Assembly (NCBI GenBank): GCA_019925095.2
Contig: CM034403.1
Span: 10,297,690 to 10,361,689 of the forward strand
Length of the DNA: 64,000 nucleotides
Direction: 5' to 3'
From: Dendrolimus kikuchii
Lineage: Eukaryota; Arthropoda; Insecta; Lepidoptera; Lasiocampidae
Position 1 is the first letter of the stretch, and every line of letters starts with the position of its first letter. Below are positions 13,324 through 22,454 of the stretch, one piece after another. A program made the position numbers and the translations under genes. A model generated the notes under the pieces. The model did no database searches and had not been told where the DNA came from. It saw nothing but the letters and a program-made list of their open reading frames with translations.

Positions 13324-16300
13324 GAGCGTTAAATCCCGGTTGCGTTCGTGGCGTTCAGTCCGACGCTCAGAGTCCGCTTTCCTACTTTTTCTACTCCACT
13401 TCGCGCGATCTTTAGCATCCCCTGTTTTGAGACCATTGGTACGCATGTCATCCTTCACAACGTCAAGCCAACATTTCTTGGGCCTTCCCCTTGGACCGGG
13501 ACCTGGCGGAGGCGGTATGGCGAGACATTTGTTCCTCACATAATTAGCCGGTCTCCGTAAAACGTGGCCGTAGGAACGTAAGCGACACTCTTGCAGTTTG
13601 TCTGCTATGTCACGGACATGAAGACTGCCGCGGATGCGTGAGTTCCTGACTCGGTCTTTCCGCGTCACTCCAGACATCCATCGCAGCATATTCATCTCCG
13701 TGACCCGCAGTTCATGCTTGTGTCGCTCAAGAACAGGCTACGCTTCACTGCCATACAAAAGGACAGGTCTAATGATGGATTTATAGCCCTGTACTTTTAA
13801 TTTAACCGGCATTTTGGGGTCACAAATGACACTTGTCACCTCACGCCATTTGACCCAAGCTGCTTTGATACGGGCCTTGACGTCGTCGTCGATATCCTCG
13901 GTCGCACTAAGTACAGATCCCAAGTACTTAAACTGATCCGTGCGCTCGACCATATCTTCGCCTATGCGCACAGATGTGGGATCTGTAGTGTTGCAATCCA
14001 AGTACTCGGTCTTCGCCACATTGAGTTTCAGACCGTCGTTTTCTAGTGACCTCTGCCACGCATATGCACGTCGTACCAGGCGCCCCCTGTCCGAATCTGC
14101 CAGCGCGATATCGTTAGCATACATGAGCAACCATGGAGGTCATGCGCATCTCTGATGCTGTTCGACACTTCGTCGAATATCACATTGAACAGAATCGGGC
14201 TAAGGACAGATCCCTGGTGCACTCGCACGGTTATGGGGAAGGGTGTGGCGTCGCCAACATGTCCCGAATAATGCTAATATAGATTTCTGGCACCTCTTTG
14301 CACCTCAGTGCCCACCAGATCATCACGCGAGGAACACAGTCGAAGGCCTTCTGCAGATCCAAAAACAGGAAGTGCAGAGGCGTATTCTTTGTTCTGTATT
14401 TCTCCATGATGATCCTTAGGCCAAAACCAGGGTCCATGGTACCATGCCCGGGGCGAAACCCATATTGACATCCCGAGACAGTGCATTCCCGCCGGATCCG
14501 AGAGTCGATTAGTATAGTAGTCTTTTTTTTCACGTTTCTATCTATACATAAAGATAAGTAAAATTAATTGTGTTTTTGTAACGTCAGAATAACAGCTTGT
14601 TGCTAAATACAGAAGAAAGTATATACGGTAACTATATCAAATAATCTATTTTAAGAAATTTTGTCTGTCTTTTGGATGTTCTGGCTAATCTCTGAAAAGG
14701 TTGTACCGATTTTGACGGGATTTTCAGTGACAAATAGCTGATGTTATAAGGAGTAACTTATGTTACTTTCTTTTTAGGATATAAAAACGAATCCACGCAA
14801 ACTATTTCGCAGACACAGCTAGTGTTTTATAAACGCAACTTTTATTAAAATGTTTATAGTATTGTTTCTTGTACTTGTGCAAGCAAAAGTCGACTTTGAG
14901 GTGACGAACATCTTCAATCCGCAAATGTAACTAGATAGTTTATCTAAAACGAGGCAAAACGTTCAACATTATTTTGAAAATTGTCATATTTGTAATATGA
15001 GTCTTCGACAGTGTTTATTTTAACCGAGCAGCTCTGCGATAATGTTGTCGGGAGAGTAGTGATCGAGTTGTATGTGTTGGGCTTCAGGTGGAGCAGGAGC
15101 ACTGCACGCTACTGGCGCTGCCGTGCGGGCGCGATCACATGGACGTGCTACAGCAGTCTACTAATTTGTCGGCCGGGTTCATCACGTACCTGCAGCGCAA
15201 GCAGGCGGCCGGCATCGTCAACATCGCGCCGCCCGGACATCACCAGGTCAGTGCCAGCGAGTGATATTTTCACAAACGGTGAATAATATATTTATTGAGG
15301 TGAGCGAGTGCTCGGTATATAAAATCCAAAAATAATGTACACAAAATAAAATTAAGAAAAATAAATTAACAACTTGATGGATGGTTTTGTATTGATGGAT
15401 GGCTTTCTACGACCTACGGTGTTTGGTACAGTGAGTGCTATTACATGTTTAGTGCGTGCGGTATACACATCACATTCCACTGCGCGTTATAGCTATTGTT
15501 AGATTTATAATATAATAAAACTAGGAAATGCCTACGACTTTGTCCACGCTTGACTTGAAATTCCCGCTGAATTCCCGGGACACAAAGTACCGCAGCATTT
15601 AAAAAAAAGAATGTAAGCCATGGTTTTAGTGAAAACTGCGTCCGAAGAAGCTATTTTATGCACCCGAACAACTACAAACCGTTTCCGGGAAAATTCAGGC
15701 GGAATTCCCGAGATAAAAAATATCACACATTTTATAAAATAAAATTTGTTATCGATCAGTTAAAAATCACATTGAAATTCGAATTATTTTTTTAATCTGG
15801 CACTTTTAAATAATTCTCAGAAAAAATCCCGTGGGATTCCCAGGATAAAAAGTAGTGCAGATTTTAATTTGTAATAATTTGCTGTCGACCAGCGAAAACC
15901 GAATCGAAATCGGCCGAGTAGTTTTAATGTGAATCCTGAAAAATGAACAGTCAAGAAATCTAAAAAATATTGTACCGTGTTCTTCATCAATTATATAATG
16001 TGTGTTCCATTTTTTTTTAATAGCTTCGATATAGAGATACGGCATTTTTAGAATTTCATAATAATACTAGGATATGTTCGCAACTTGTTCACGCTTATCT
16101 TGAAATTCCCGCGGGATTCCTGGTACGCAAAGTACCGCCGTATTTAAATAAGAATGTGAAACATCGTTTTAGTGAAAACTGTGTCGGAATAAGATAATTT
16201 TTATGCACCTGAACAATTACAATCCGCTCCCGGGAAGATTCTCGCGGTATTCTCAGGATAAAAAATTACACATTTTATTACATAAAAAATTTGCTGGTTT

Positions 16301-17418
16301 TAAGCGCGGTTATTTATTTGATTTTTATTATTCCGACGTTTCTGCCACTTTGCAGTAGCCGTGATCACTGAAGAAAAAGCATTTTTTTATTATGTATCCT
16401 AGTCGTGAAAAATTAAGATAATATTGTAAAATTTGCTATTGATCAGTGAAAAAATCGTACTGGAATTCGATTTTTTTTTGCAGTCTGGCTATTTTAGATA
16501 ATTTAAAAAAAAATCCCTACCCCGCCCTTGCGGGGTAGGGATTTTTTTCTCACTTCACTCTCAACTTCACGCCAGTTCCCTTGAACTGGCGTGAAGTTAT
16601 GTATGTATGTATAAAAAAATATCCCGCGGGATACCCATTATGAAATTAAAGGCAGATTTCAAGTCTAAGAATTTGTGCTGTCGATCAGTGAAAACCACAT
16701 CGAAATCGGCCCAGTAGTTTTTACGTGAATCCCGAACAAACAGACAAGAAATCTAAAAAAAAAGTATTTGTTCTCTAAGTATTATAGATATCTGGTGATC
16801 AGTTTAACATAAGCCTATTATAAACAGTTACATATTTAGTCATCTTAATGGAGCCCTGCACTGTGTGTTGGAGCTTAACCGGTTCTACTCTGCTAGGAGG
16901 GGAGCCGCCAGTACTGCAACACACGCAGTCCGCCTTACACCGTCTGGCGACGCTTACGCATATAGTAAGACTACACATCGTTTCATTTGTCGCGTATAAT
17001 ATTTGTACAGTCGTCGAAATAAAGCTCATACGATTAGAACAGTCCACTAATTACTACAAGAAGCCCATACCAGCCAGGGAAGAGCCTAGACATGGGCGGC
17101 TACCCTCCTAGCAGAGTAGAACCGGTTAAGATCCAACACTGTGCATAGACTGATGTGTATTTGGCCAGTTTCTTTCTTTTTATTATACTTTAATGTGCAG
17201 TTATATATAAAAATATATCAATTAGATGGATTTATTTTTATATTACTGTAATTTTTTGTCATTAATTTGTTTGTTTGTTTTGTCGATAGGCAATGTTCAC
17301 TGTACACATCTTTCCCTCGTGCGACTTTGCTAATGAAAACTTGAACCGCATCGCTCCGGACTTGATGCACCGCGTCGCTGACATCGCACATCTACTTATT
17401 GTCATCGCCACCGTGTGA
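1..17418 (+). CDS. spen: split ends (SPEN/SHARP) homologue, 3' portion, nine exons
   Basis: SPEN proteins are very large nuclear transcriptional co-regulators: N-terminal RNA-recognition motifs bind RNA and the C-terminal SPOC domain recruits corepressor complexes. Only the 3' part is here. The frame is open from base 1, so the first exon begins upstream. I joined exons 1-4427, 6787-7028, 9777-9835, 10593-10699, 12383-12510, 12612-12757, 12855-13055, 15088-15246 and 17290-17418. Every intron is GT-AG, every join keeps frame, and the total is 5598 bases (1865 residues plus stop). The long first exon encodes a low-complexity Ser/Asn/Thr-rich linker with basic patches. A His/Pro-rich stretch follows. 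The last four exons encode the SPOC domain, recognised from YPVMWQGLLALKND, LRIAQRMRLE, LLALPCGRDHMDVL, FITYLQRKQAAGI and the C-terminal LLIVIATV. The RNA-binding domains lie outside the window. Identification of the SPOC part is firm; the linker is assigned by continuity. Confidence 0.95.
4428..6786. other. spen intron, mostly unremarkable
   Basis: AT-rich intronic sequence. The only recognisable content is a repeat tail at 5547-5660. No ORF here has domain or splice support. Confidence 0.7.
5547..5660 (+). repeat. dispersed repeat 3' end with (TTTC)n tail, copy 1
   Basis: Closely matches 34590-34698: both start TTGCTGAAAATNCGGCGTAC, share an internal TTCTTCAAATA segment, and end in TTTCTTTC repeats. 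The pair looks like 3' ends of a retroposon; the parent element was not identified. Confidence 0.55.
6787..7028 (+). CDS. spen: spen exon, His/Pro-rich segment
   Basis: Acceptor ATACAG before 6787 and donor CCAG|GTTATA after 7028. The first base completes an Arg codon left open at 4427. The encoded segment is Gly/Ala-rich, then a His-His-Pro repeat stretch. Its GC content is far above the flanking introns. The donor is weaker than the others but is the only one that keeps frame into the next exon. Confidence 0.85.
7029..9776. other. spen intron
   Basis: AT-rich. Contains the antisense coding-like segment at 8192-8434. Nothing else recognisable. Confidence 0.6.
8192..8434 (-). pseudogene. C-terminal coding fragment of an unidentified protein, one frameshift
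   Basis: On the minus strand an acceptor-like ATATTTTAG ends at 8435. From 8434 an open frame encodes TSATTPLRDTRPQSRRCYPS and then LQFVKTEEEANINCTRISIN, ending at TGA near 8279. One base out of frame, the sequence continues at once as SENLGNVENALVLISNGILE, then IARKIPEP and a stop at 8192. The two halves read as one compact acidic and amphipathic C-terminus joined across a single-base indel. I do not recognise the family. It could be a terminal exon of a gene nested antisense in spen, a retro-copy, or a transposon accessory protein. No upstream partner exon was found. Confidence 0.45.
9777..9835 (+). CDS. spen: spen small exon
   Basis: A 59-base exon, too short to appear as an isolated ORF. 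Acceptor TTCTCAG, donor CCG|GTAAGT. It completes the Gly codon split at 7028 and encodes TASRVTVPTISPQGQQIPP. Confidence 0.85.
10593..10699 (+). CDS. spen: spen small exon, Gln/His-rich
   Basis: Acceptor CTTTCTTTCAG, donor ACTCG|GTATGA. Starts in frame with GDGAYPHFSHQHYQMYQQHF and leaves a two-base split Arg codon completed at 12383. Confidence 0.85.
10885..11205 (+). repeat. dispersed repeat with CCCGCGGGAAT motifs, copy 1
   Basis: Shares phrases with the repeats at 15520-15990 and 16060-16760: CGATTTCGATGCGGTTTT, TTATCCTGGAAATCCCGCGG, and a GGGAATTCCCG palindrome. Probably a non-autonomous element or 3' region common in this genome; class not determined. Confidence 0.5.
11560..11910 (-). 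repeat. dispersed repeat ending TTTCGCATTTATATAATATT
   Basis: The right edge is the reverse complement of the repeat start at 55186 (TAATATTATAAATGCGAAAG), and the left edge has GTGGACGAAGTCGCGGGCAA. Same family as copies at 14640-14823, 43103-43304 and 55180-55285. The CTAG-type right ends of some copies suggest Helitron-like origin; that is inference. Confidence 0.45.
11990..12200 (+). pseudogene. mariner/Tc1 transposase C-terminal remnant
   Basis: The plus-strand frame gives EADIDMNFVEATVDDWPRSL, like the transposase C-terminus of Tc1/mariner elements (typically a D(S/A)I(D/E)xWPxRLxxC motif). Only the last 40-60 residues are left and no inverted repeats were seen. It lies in the spen intron before exon 12383. 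Confidence 0.5.
12383..12510 (+). CDS. spen: spen exon, Pro-rich
   Basis: Acceptor GTGTGCAG, donor ATCA|GTTAGT. GC-rich; encodes SLEAEGCEAPTPPLELRRPP followed by a Pro/Ser repeat (AHSPAHSPSP). Leaves one base completed by exon 12612. Confidence 0.88.
12612..12757 (+). CDS. spen: spen exon, linker into SPOC domain
   Basis: Acceptor GTCCGCAG, donor CTTCGG|GTAAGC. Encodes a Pro/Ala-rich run ending VPMEADSLQMLLR, the lead-in helix of the SPOC domain. The upstream intron is only 101 bases and the downstream one 97. Confidence 0.9.
12855..13055 (+). CDS. spen: spen exon, SPOC domain part 1
   Basis: Acceptor TGTTGCAG, donor ATGAAG|GTTAGG; exactly 67 codons. Contains YPVMWQGLLALKND and the conserved basic stretch LRIAQRMRLEQ. 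Vertebrate SHARP uses a basic SPOC surface to bind acidic, phosphorylated corepressor tails (family knowledge). Confidence 0.95.
13222..13321 (-). repeat. (ATG)n microsatellite, tail of RTE element
   Basis: About 100 bases of CAT/ATC trinucleotide repeat with a few CAC interruptions on the plus strand, directly abutting the retrotransposon 3' end at about 13322. Poly-Met ORFs here are artefacts. Confidence 0.9.
13222..14533 (-). mobile_element. RTE-clade non-LTR retrotransposon, 5'-truncated, decayed
   Basis: Minus-strand reverse-transcriptase pieces in order: QYGFRPGHGTMDPGF and LFLDLQKAFDCVPR (14533-14231), VHQGSVLSPILFNVIFD (to about 14160), then GLKLNVAKTEYL, QFKYLGSVLS and KARIKAAWVKWREV (14130-13738). 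After a stop the C-terminal domain follows: MLRWMSGVTRKDRVRN and PPPPGPGPRGRPKKCWLD (13695-13318). The polymerase motif reads YANDIA, so one catalytic Asp of YADD is changed. The frame is broken several times and the 5' half is missing. The 3' end runs into an (ATG)n tail at 13222-13321, typical of RTE elements. It lies antisense in the spen intron between the two SPOC exons. Confidence 0.85.
14640..14823 (+). repeat. dispersed repeat with right end CACAGCTAGT
   Basis: Shares GATGTTCTGGCTAATCTCTG, ACCGATTTTGACGGGA and AATAGCTGATGTTATAAGGA with 43103-43304, and both copies end CACAGCTAGT. Helitron-like CTAG|T termini are possible but no clear terminal hairpin was confirmed. Confidence 0.5.
15088..15246 (+). 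CDS. spen: spen exon, SPOC domain part 2
   Basis: Acceptor GGGCTTCAG, donor CACCAG|GTCAGT; exactly 53 codons. Contains the highly conserved CTLLALPCGRDHMDVLQQST and FITYLQRKQAAGIVNI. Confidence 0.95.
15520..15995 (-). repeat. dispersed repeat with GGGAATTCCCG motifs, copy 2
   Basis: Reads as the opposite orientation of 10885-11205. Carries ATGCCTACGACTTTGTCCAC, CCCGCTGAATTCCCGGGA and ATCGAAATCGGCC. Intronic, between the last two spen exons. Confidence 0.5.
16060..16290 (-). repeat. dispersed repeat with CCCGCGGGAT motifs, copy 3
   Basis: Same phrases as copy 2 (AACTTGTTCACGCTTATCTT, TTGAAATTCCCGCGGGATT, GTGAAAACTGTGTCGGA). Interrupted at about 16290 by a Penelope-type 3' fragment; the family resumes at about 16430 and again at 16620-16760. 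Confidence 0.45.
16293..16378 (-). mobile_element. Penelope-like element 3' fragment
   Basis: GGTTTTAAGCGCGGTTATTT and TATTCCGACGTTT followed by TGATCACTGAAGA match the same stretch at 28446-28525, which lies next to a GIY-YIG-type coding remnant. Only about 85 bases are present. Confidence 0.4.
16507..16548. repeat. perfect 19-bp hairpin, loop CCTT
   Basis: Left arm 16507-16525 (A7 then TCCCTACCCCGC), loop CCTT at 16526-16529, right arm 16530-16548 fully complementary. The right arm core GCGGGGTAGG is also found just after CCTT in the (ATGT)n-tailed RTE family. Confidence 0.9.
16563..16610 (+). repeat. perfect 16-bp hairpin, loop CCTT, with (ATGT)n tail
   Basis: Left arm AACTTCACGCCAGTTC (16563-16578), loop CCTT (16579-16582), right arm 16583-16598 fully complementary, then TATGTATGTATGTAT. 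The left arm plus loop equals the terminal sequence of the (ATGT)n-tailed RTE copies at 23.4, 35.1 and 60.3 kb. Confidence 0.9.
16853..17148. mobile_element. fold-back MITE with inverted repeats of about 50 bp
   Basis: Left arm 16857-16909 and right arm 17095-17145 are reverse complements apart from a few changes. They share GCTTAACCGGTTCTACTCTG (left) and its complement, then CTAGGAGGG and AGCCGCC. About 185 bases lie between the arms with no ORF. It sits in the last spen intron, 140 bases before the final exon. Target-site duplication not resolved. Confidence 0.75.
17290..17418 (+). CDS. spen: spen terminal exon, SPOC domain end and stop
   Basis: Acceptor GTCGATAG, then AMFTVHIFPSCDFANENL and the C-terminal strand ending LLIVIATV, followed by TGA at 17416-17418. 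Protein ends of SPEN family members typically stop right after this SPOC strand, so this is the true C-terminus. Confidence 0.95.
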   Translation, partial: AMFTVHIFPSCDFANENLNRIAPDLMHRVADIAHLLIVIATV

Positions 17419-18310
17419 ACAACGCGCTACCGACCACACCGGTAACTGCTGTGTATTCAAAAGTAACATAAAACAACTTCAGGAATAGACGATCTATTAA
17501 TAAGTTCATATTGACATAACTCATGTCTCGATGATATGGAACGCTCCCTAAAAGTGACATTATATCCCGGTTATGACGTATATTTCCTTACGAGGACGAT
17601 TAGATTGTCATTGAATCATTTGTAAATACGGCCAGGTTGTGAAACTTTTATACACGTTTATTTTAATAGTAGCAATCGATCGACCTGGTAATGACGGTGT
17701 CGTGGCCTATGCGGGCCCGTGCCGCAGAAATGCGCGTACCTTTTGAAAGGAATTGAGTGATACCTCCGCGACGCTGAACTATTGCTCGCAGTCGTGTATC
17801 GGTTTATTTATTGTTGCCGGCCGGTGCGGGCGGCAACCTCGCATCTATAAACTAAACTCTCACCTAGATAAATAAGAAGCCGTCACGTTATTTAAGTGCT
17901 AGTTGTAAGTAATAGCTTTATATTTGTATGATACTTTTGTTATTGTCGACTGGGTTCGACGCCGTTTGAAGTTTAAATTTTCAAATTATTATAATGGCAA
18001 AGTCAGTTGATAATATTAATTTGGGATCCGAATAGACGAGTGGAAATCTGTCGAGCATTTTTATTGTTAGTGTAAATTGTTATTTTGTTTTAAGCGAATA
18101 GGTCTAAAATAATTTAAAATCTGTAAATATATAAACTACTTGTACTAAAAATTCGATTTCGCTTAGATCATTACGGTAGGTAATGGAAAACTCATGAATA
18201 CTGGGTCGAATGTTTACGGAATATTTGTAAAAAATATCGTAGGAAATAAGAATTTATATAAAGCAGTAAGAGAAAATACACATGGAAATAAAACTGTGAT
18301 TCTGACTTAT
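17419..18310 (+). other. spen: spen 3' untranslated region
   Basis: About 0.9 kb without coding signal, moderately GC-rich around 17690-17850, running from the stop to a canonical poly(A) signal near 18287. The exact cleavage site is inferred, not seen. Confidence 0.6.
18287..18292 (+). terminator. candidate poly(A) signal of spen
   Basis: AATAAA followed within about 50 bases by GT-rich sequence. It suits the terminal exon position. Alternative signals farther downstream cannot be excluded. Confidence 0.55.
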
Positions 18311-18350
18311 AAATATAGACTGTAGTTAGTCTTATGTGGAGCATGTAAGT

Positions 18351-18482
18351 GCAGAGAGCGACTGAGCGAGAGCTCGCGGCGGTCGAGAGGCGCCTTCTTC
18401 ACACCTTCACCATTTGTTCCTTTTCAACGTGTACAGGTAGAATTGGCAGCGCACGTGTCTCATTGCGATCACTTGCGACGTG
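18351..18482 (+). other. GC-rich exon-like segment of unidentified gene
   Basis: Just after the spen poly(A) signal. An AG at about 18353 opens a frame reading ERLSESSRRSRGAFFTPSPF, VPFQRVQVELAAHVSHCDHL and RR before a donor-like CGT|GTAAGC near 18482; without splicing it stops at about 18534. Base composition is clearly richer in GC than the flanks. No family recognised. It could also be a promoter-proximal or untranslated exon of the next gene. Confidence 0.25.
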
Positions 18483-18599
18483 TAAGCGATCTACAAACGT
18501 CTTTAAATATTCTCTTTCATCTGTGCAATTTCAAAATTTAGTAAGTGAATTCCACAACAAGATTAATCCTATAGCACAACAAAAATTATGAATTTCAAC

Positions 18600-19320
18600 A
18601 ATATGCCATTTCAAAACTATTTATTTAGCTTAATGGGAGCAATCTCATATTTTGATACAGTCTTTACAAGTTTTAACAGAATCCCAATACATCGGCAAAT
18701 GCCTGGCAAGACGATAAATCGAGCCTTTATCGTCATTTTATCGTAAGCGACTTTCCTACCTAGGTACAAATATCGCTTACGATAAATCAACGGCAAAGGC
18801 TTGAAATGTTTGAAATTGTTTAACTTAACCGTGTTCATAACGATTTGTGGGATTTGAAATAACATTAAGTAATTAAGGCAACTTTTCAAAGAGATTACAG
18901 AAAACCTCTTGTACACCGTAGGTTATTCACATCAAAACACGTGAGCTCTTTGTCGTAACTGTTTTTTGGTTTGCAGTGGCTAATGTTTATCGGATAAGTA
19001 TTACAACATACATATTACGCGAGAGCATGCTCTACCAGCACGTAAAATATCTCTCTGAATTTTAATTTGCTAATTTAAAATAAACTTGCATAATACATTT
19101 TAACTTTTTGTCTGTTCATATAGTATAGAAAGGATGAAAATGTTTTATATTTCTAAATTCCCAATACAAGTATAAAATAGTTACATTTTTTACCCCTTTT
19201 TGTAGGCACACGCCTGTATCTTATGGTATAAATAAACAAAACTGCACTGTACTAACACTACTGCCCTCTCTGTTTATTTTATCGGCACCGGTCTAGGCTA
19301 CATATTGTTTCCACAATATA
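18600..19320. other. intergenic, nothing recognised
   Basis: AT-rich sequence between the exon-like segment and the mariner element. No supported gene. Confidence 0.6.
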
Positions 19321-19324
19321 CACA

Positions 19325-20609
19325 AGGGTAAATCAAAAAGTTCTTGGAATCAATTTTAAAAAATGCAAACATTTAAACAAAATATTTTATTTTTCTACAT
19401 AATCTCCTTCCAATGCAATGCGTTTAGAATAACGCGTTTCTAACTTCCTTATTTTTTGCGAAAACAGTTGTTATTCTTGAGTCTCGAAAAATTCTAAGGC
19501 AGCCCTAACCGCGTCATTATTGTGAAATTTAGATTCACGAATTCTGAGAATAAATGAGAATCACCTGGGGCTAAGTCCGGAGAATATAGTGGGTGGACAA
19601 CGAGATTGAAGCCAGCAAAGCGGATTGCGTTGAGCGCAACTTCCGATTGATGAGCAGGAGTGTTATCGTGAAGAAACAACACGTCCAACGACAGTTTTCC
19701 ACGACGTTGTTCTTTAATCATTTCACGCACTTTCAGAATTAAATTTGCATAATAGGGTCCAGTAATCGTCTGGCCTTTTGGCATGTAATCAATAAAAAGG
19801 ATTCCTTCACTATTCCAAAATACCGAGGCCATACCTTTGCCAGCGGTAGGAGCAATTCCAAATTTCTTAATGGATGGAGAGAATGAATGGTCATTTCCAA
19901 GACATGCTTTGTCTCTTAGTTTCAGGATCGAAATGGTGGACCCACGTTTCTTCATCCATGGTCATAAGGCGATGGCAAAAATTATCCGAATCACGCTGGA
20001 AAATTTCGAGATGATTCTTAGAAATTTCCATACGTCGCTTTTTGTTTTCGTCGGTTAACATTCGTGGCACTCATCTTGCCGACACTTTTTTGAATCCCAG
20101 TGAATCATTTAAAATGGATTGAACGCTACCAGAAGATATCTTTAGGATCTCAGCTGTATGTTCTATAGTTATTGTTCTGTCTTCCAAAAGCAGATTCTCA
20201 ACCATTTTGACATTTTCTTCCGTAACGGAGGTTGAAGGTCGCCTAGAACGCGGGTCAACTTTACAGCTTGATCTACCTCTTTTAAATTCAACCACTTAGA
20301 ACGCAACCGTTCCGTAGAATCTGGTACAGCATCATCCCATAGTGTCTGCTGAATGTCCGAAAAAAAATCTTTCGTAGACTTTTTTCCAAGCTGAGATATT
20401 TTATCACCGTACATAACTCACTTTTATCCATAATTTTGCGTTTTTTAGTAACTCGTTGCACAAAACAATTTATTACATGTGAAGTACCGGATAAACACAA
20501 GTGACAGTTGGCATAAATATTGTGTGATTGACAGCCTTTAATTTGAATATGGAACTTCTCCCAAAAAGGTTGTGTAAGTTATATATTCTAAGAACTTTGA
20601 TTCACCCTA
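19325..20609 (-). mobile_element. mariner-family DNA transposon, inactive, both ends present
   Basis: The outer ends are inverted: AGGGTAAATCAAAAAGTTCT at 19325 and, read from the other side, AGGGTGAATCAAAGTTCTTA at 20609. Length about 1285 bp matches mariner elements. A TA duplication is clear on the right (TA at 20608-20609) and eroded on the left. The interior holds a broken minus-strand transposase. Confidence 0.85.
19494..20430 (-). pseudogene. mariner transposase pseudogene
   Basis: Read on the minus strand. The N-terminal part starts near 20430 with MDKSELCTVIKYL, shifts frame, then gives VEFKRGRSSCKVDPRSRRPS and the second helix-turn-helix EILKISSGSVQSILND (20295-20071). The catalytic region follows in other frames: DEETWVHHFDPETK near 19950-19910, then MASVFWNSEGILFID, the second catalytic motif HDNTPAH and the third YSPDLAPGD (to about 19530). 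These match the DD34D arrangement. Several frameshifts and a lost C-terminus make it non-functional. Confidence 0.85.
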
Positions 20610-22130
20610 GTAGTATAATTAACTCTCCAGTAGTTTGTCCACTTTGTGAAAGTTGTATAGGTTATTGCAAATACAAAACCTGAAATTGTGTATTACAATT
20701 TTTGCTTCTGTTGTCCAAATGCCGACAAAAGAACACTGCACTCCCTCTACTTCTAATCGCGTTAGCGCATGTTTACATGCGTCATTGCTTTATTTCAACT
20801 GTTGCCAGTAATGTACTATGCCTTCTCAAACTGTAATTTTTCTTACCATTTTCTATTTCATAATCAGTTTTCGAGGAATTATTATTACAATAAATCATAG
20901 TGTGAACAGTATACTCGAATCGAATGATAGGTTCGATTACGTACATCCCGCCTTGCGTTCGGAATGCGCCACGTGACGCGTTTAGATCTCATACATAATT
21001 ATATTGTATATACTACCTACCGCTTGTGCCGCTCTGGTTGCTCGCGCAGACTCGCCATCCTCATTTGCCGCTCTTAAATTTCATATCCGGACCGGCTGCG
21101 ATAATGTCATTTCTTATTATATTATACAGAAAAATAACCGAGTGATACATTTTTTAGTTCAGTTTACATAATATAAATAAATATATCGGTAAATTTCCTT
21201 CCTGGATTAATTAACAATATTGTACTTCTCATAATTCAATTATATTTATTTGTACTCTCATCTTATGTTTAGATGAAGACGTTAAATACAAGATCCCATG
21301 TCTATAACTCATCCGCTAAGGTGGAAAATAGTGCGCCTATGGCCGTGCATTCATTCAAGCAAAGTACAAAATACGATATGTATCTTATAATAATGGTCTT
21401 AAATATTACAAAAATATCACAGATAATGAATGGTAGTTACGTATATTGTTTTTAGAAATAATATTAGAATACTATAATGATATAATTTGTCAAGTTTCCG
21501 TCGCAAACCGTTCTTATCTTGATTAGGGAGAACACTAACGAACTTGTCACTTCGTCCATTAATTTTAATATATTATTTTAATAGCAAACAGACATCCGTT
21601 TAATGTACACTAATATTTATTATGATTTTATTCCTTATAAAGGAAATCAATGTAAATAACTCCATAAATAGTAGTGTTACAGAATGAAAACTTGTAATTG
21701 ATGATTAAGAGTTATATAGCAAATGAGAATATTAGTAAAAAAAAGAAATATTATTATTATAACGAGGTTTGTATTTACTGACACTAATTTATAAACACCT
21801 ATGATATGATTATTTCCATTGCAAACACAGCAAAGACAAATTATTTAAATAAACAAAAACATCACAAAAGGTAGTAGCTTCTTGAGTTGAGTGTAATAAA
21901 TGATAAAAGTATATGTTGTGAGAAGTTGTATGCATGGTGAATAATCATATCTGTTAAAATAAATAATCTAAAAGGTCAATTATTAATAATTAAATTTTGT
22001 GACAGTGTTTTGATAAATAGCGATTGGTTTTTGTGTCATTTCAAAGTTAATGCAGATATCGTACTGACGTGAGAAGTATAATATGGTTTTGTTGTTTTTT
22101 TGTTGATGTACACAAAGAGTAATAGATAAA
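20610..22130. other. intergenic, nothing firm
   Basis: AT-rich. A small GC-richer patch at 20940-21100 has no convincing frame on either strand. No repeats recognised. Confidence 0.5.
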
Positions 22131-22133
22131 TAA

Positions 22134-22340
22134 ATGAGGGACGATGTCCCAGTGCGTGCGGCTGTGCGCGCCTGTGCCGGCGGGCGCCGCTCGCCCTCGG
22201 ACACGTCGCCCTTGGGCTGCGCAACTTTCTGTTCTCAGCATCAGCGCGAGCATGGATGGATGAACATGAGGATGGAATGGCTTAGTGGATGGGATGACCT
22301 CTGGTGGCGGCTGTTGCCGGCGTGCGCGTTATTATAGAGT
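22134..22340 (+). other. GC-rich exon-like island
   Basis: About 65% GC by eye between 22150 and 22240 in AT-rich surroundings. A good acceptor TTTCTGTTCTCAG ends at about 22239 and the following frame reads HQREHGWMNMRMEWLSGWDD then LWWRLLPACALL and stop (22337). Antisense frames are also open. Strand and frame are unresolved; it may be a coding exon or a CpG-rich promoter. Confidence 0.25.
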
Positions 22341-22381
22341 TAAAATATTTGTAAAAATAACATTTGATCTCAAGTGTGCAG

Positions 22382-22454
22382 CAAAAGTGAAAGTGAGTCA
22401 GACTGTGAACGCAACAGCCGTCCGCAGACGCCCCCCACCCGATCTTGAAGTACC
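22382..22454 (+). other. possible terminal coding exon of unidentified gene
   Basis: After a GTGTGCAG acceptor at about 22382 the frame reads SKSESESDCERNSRPQTPPT, then RS and stop. The acidic-Ser then Pro composition looks like a natural C-terminal tail. It is followed by AT-rich UTR-like sequence to about 22600. A longer alternative frame ends at 22503. No upstream exon could be linked with confidence. Confidence 0.25.
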
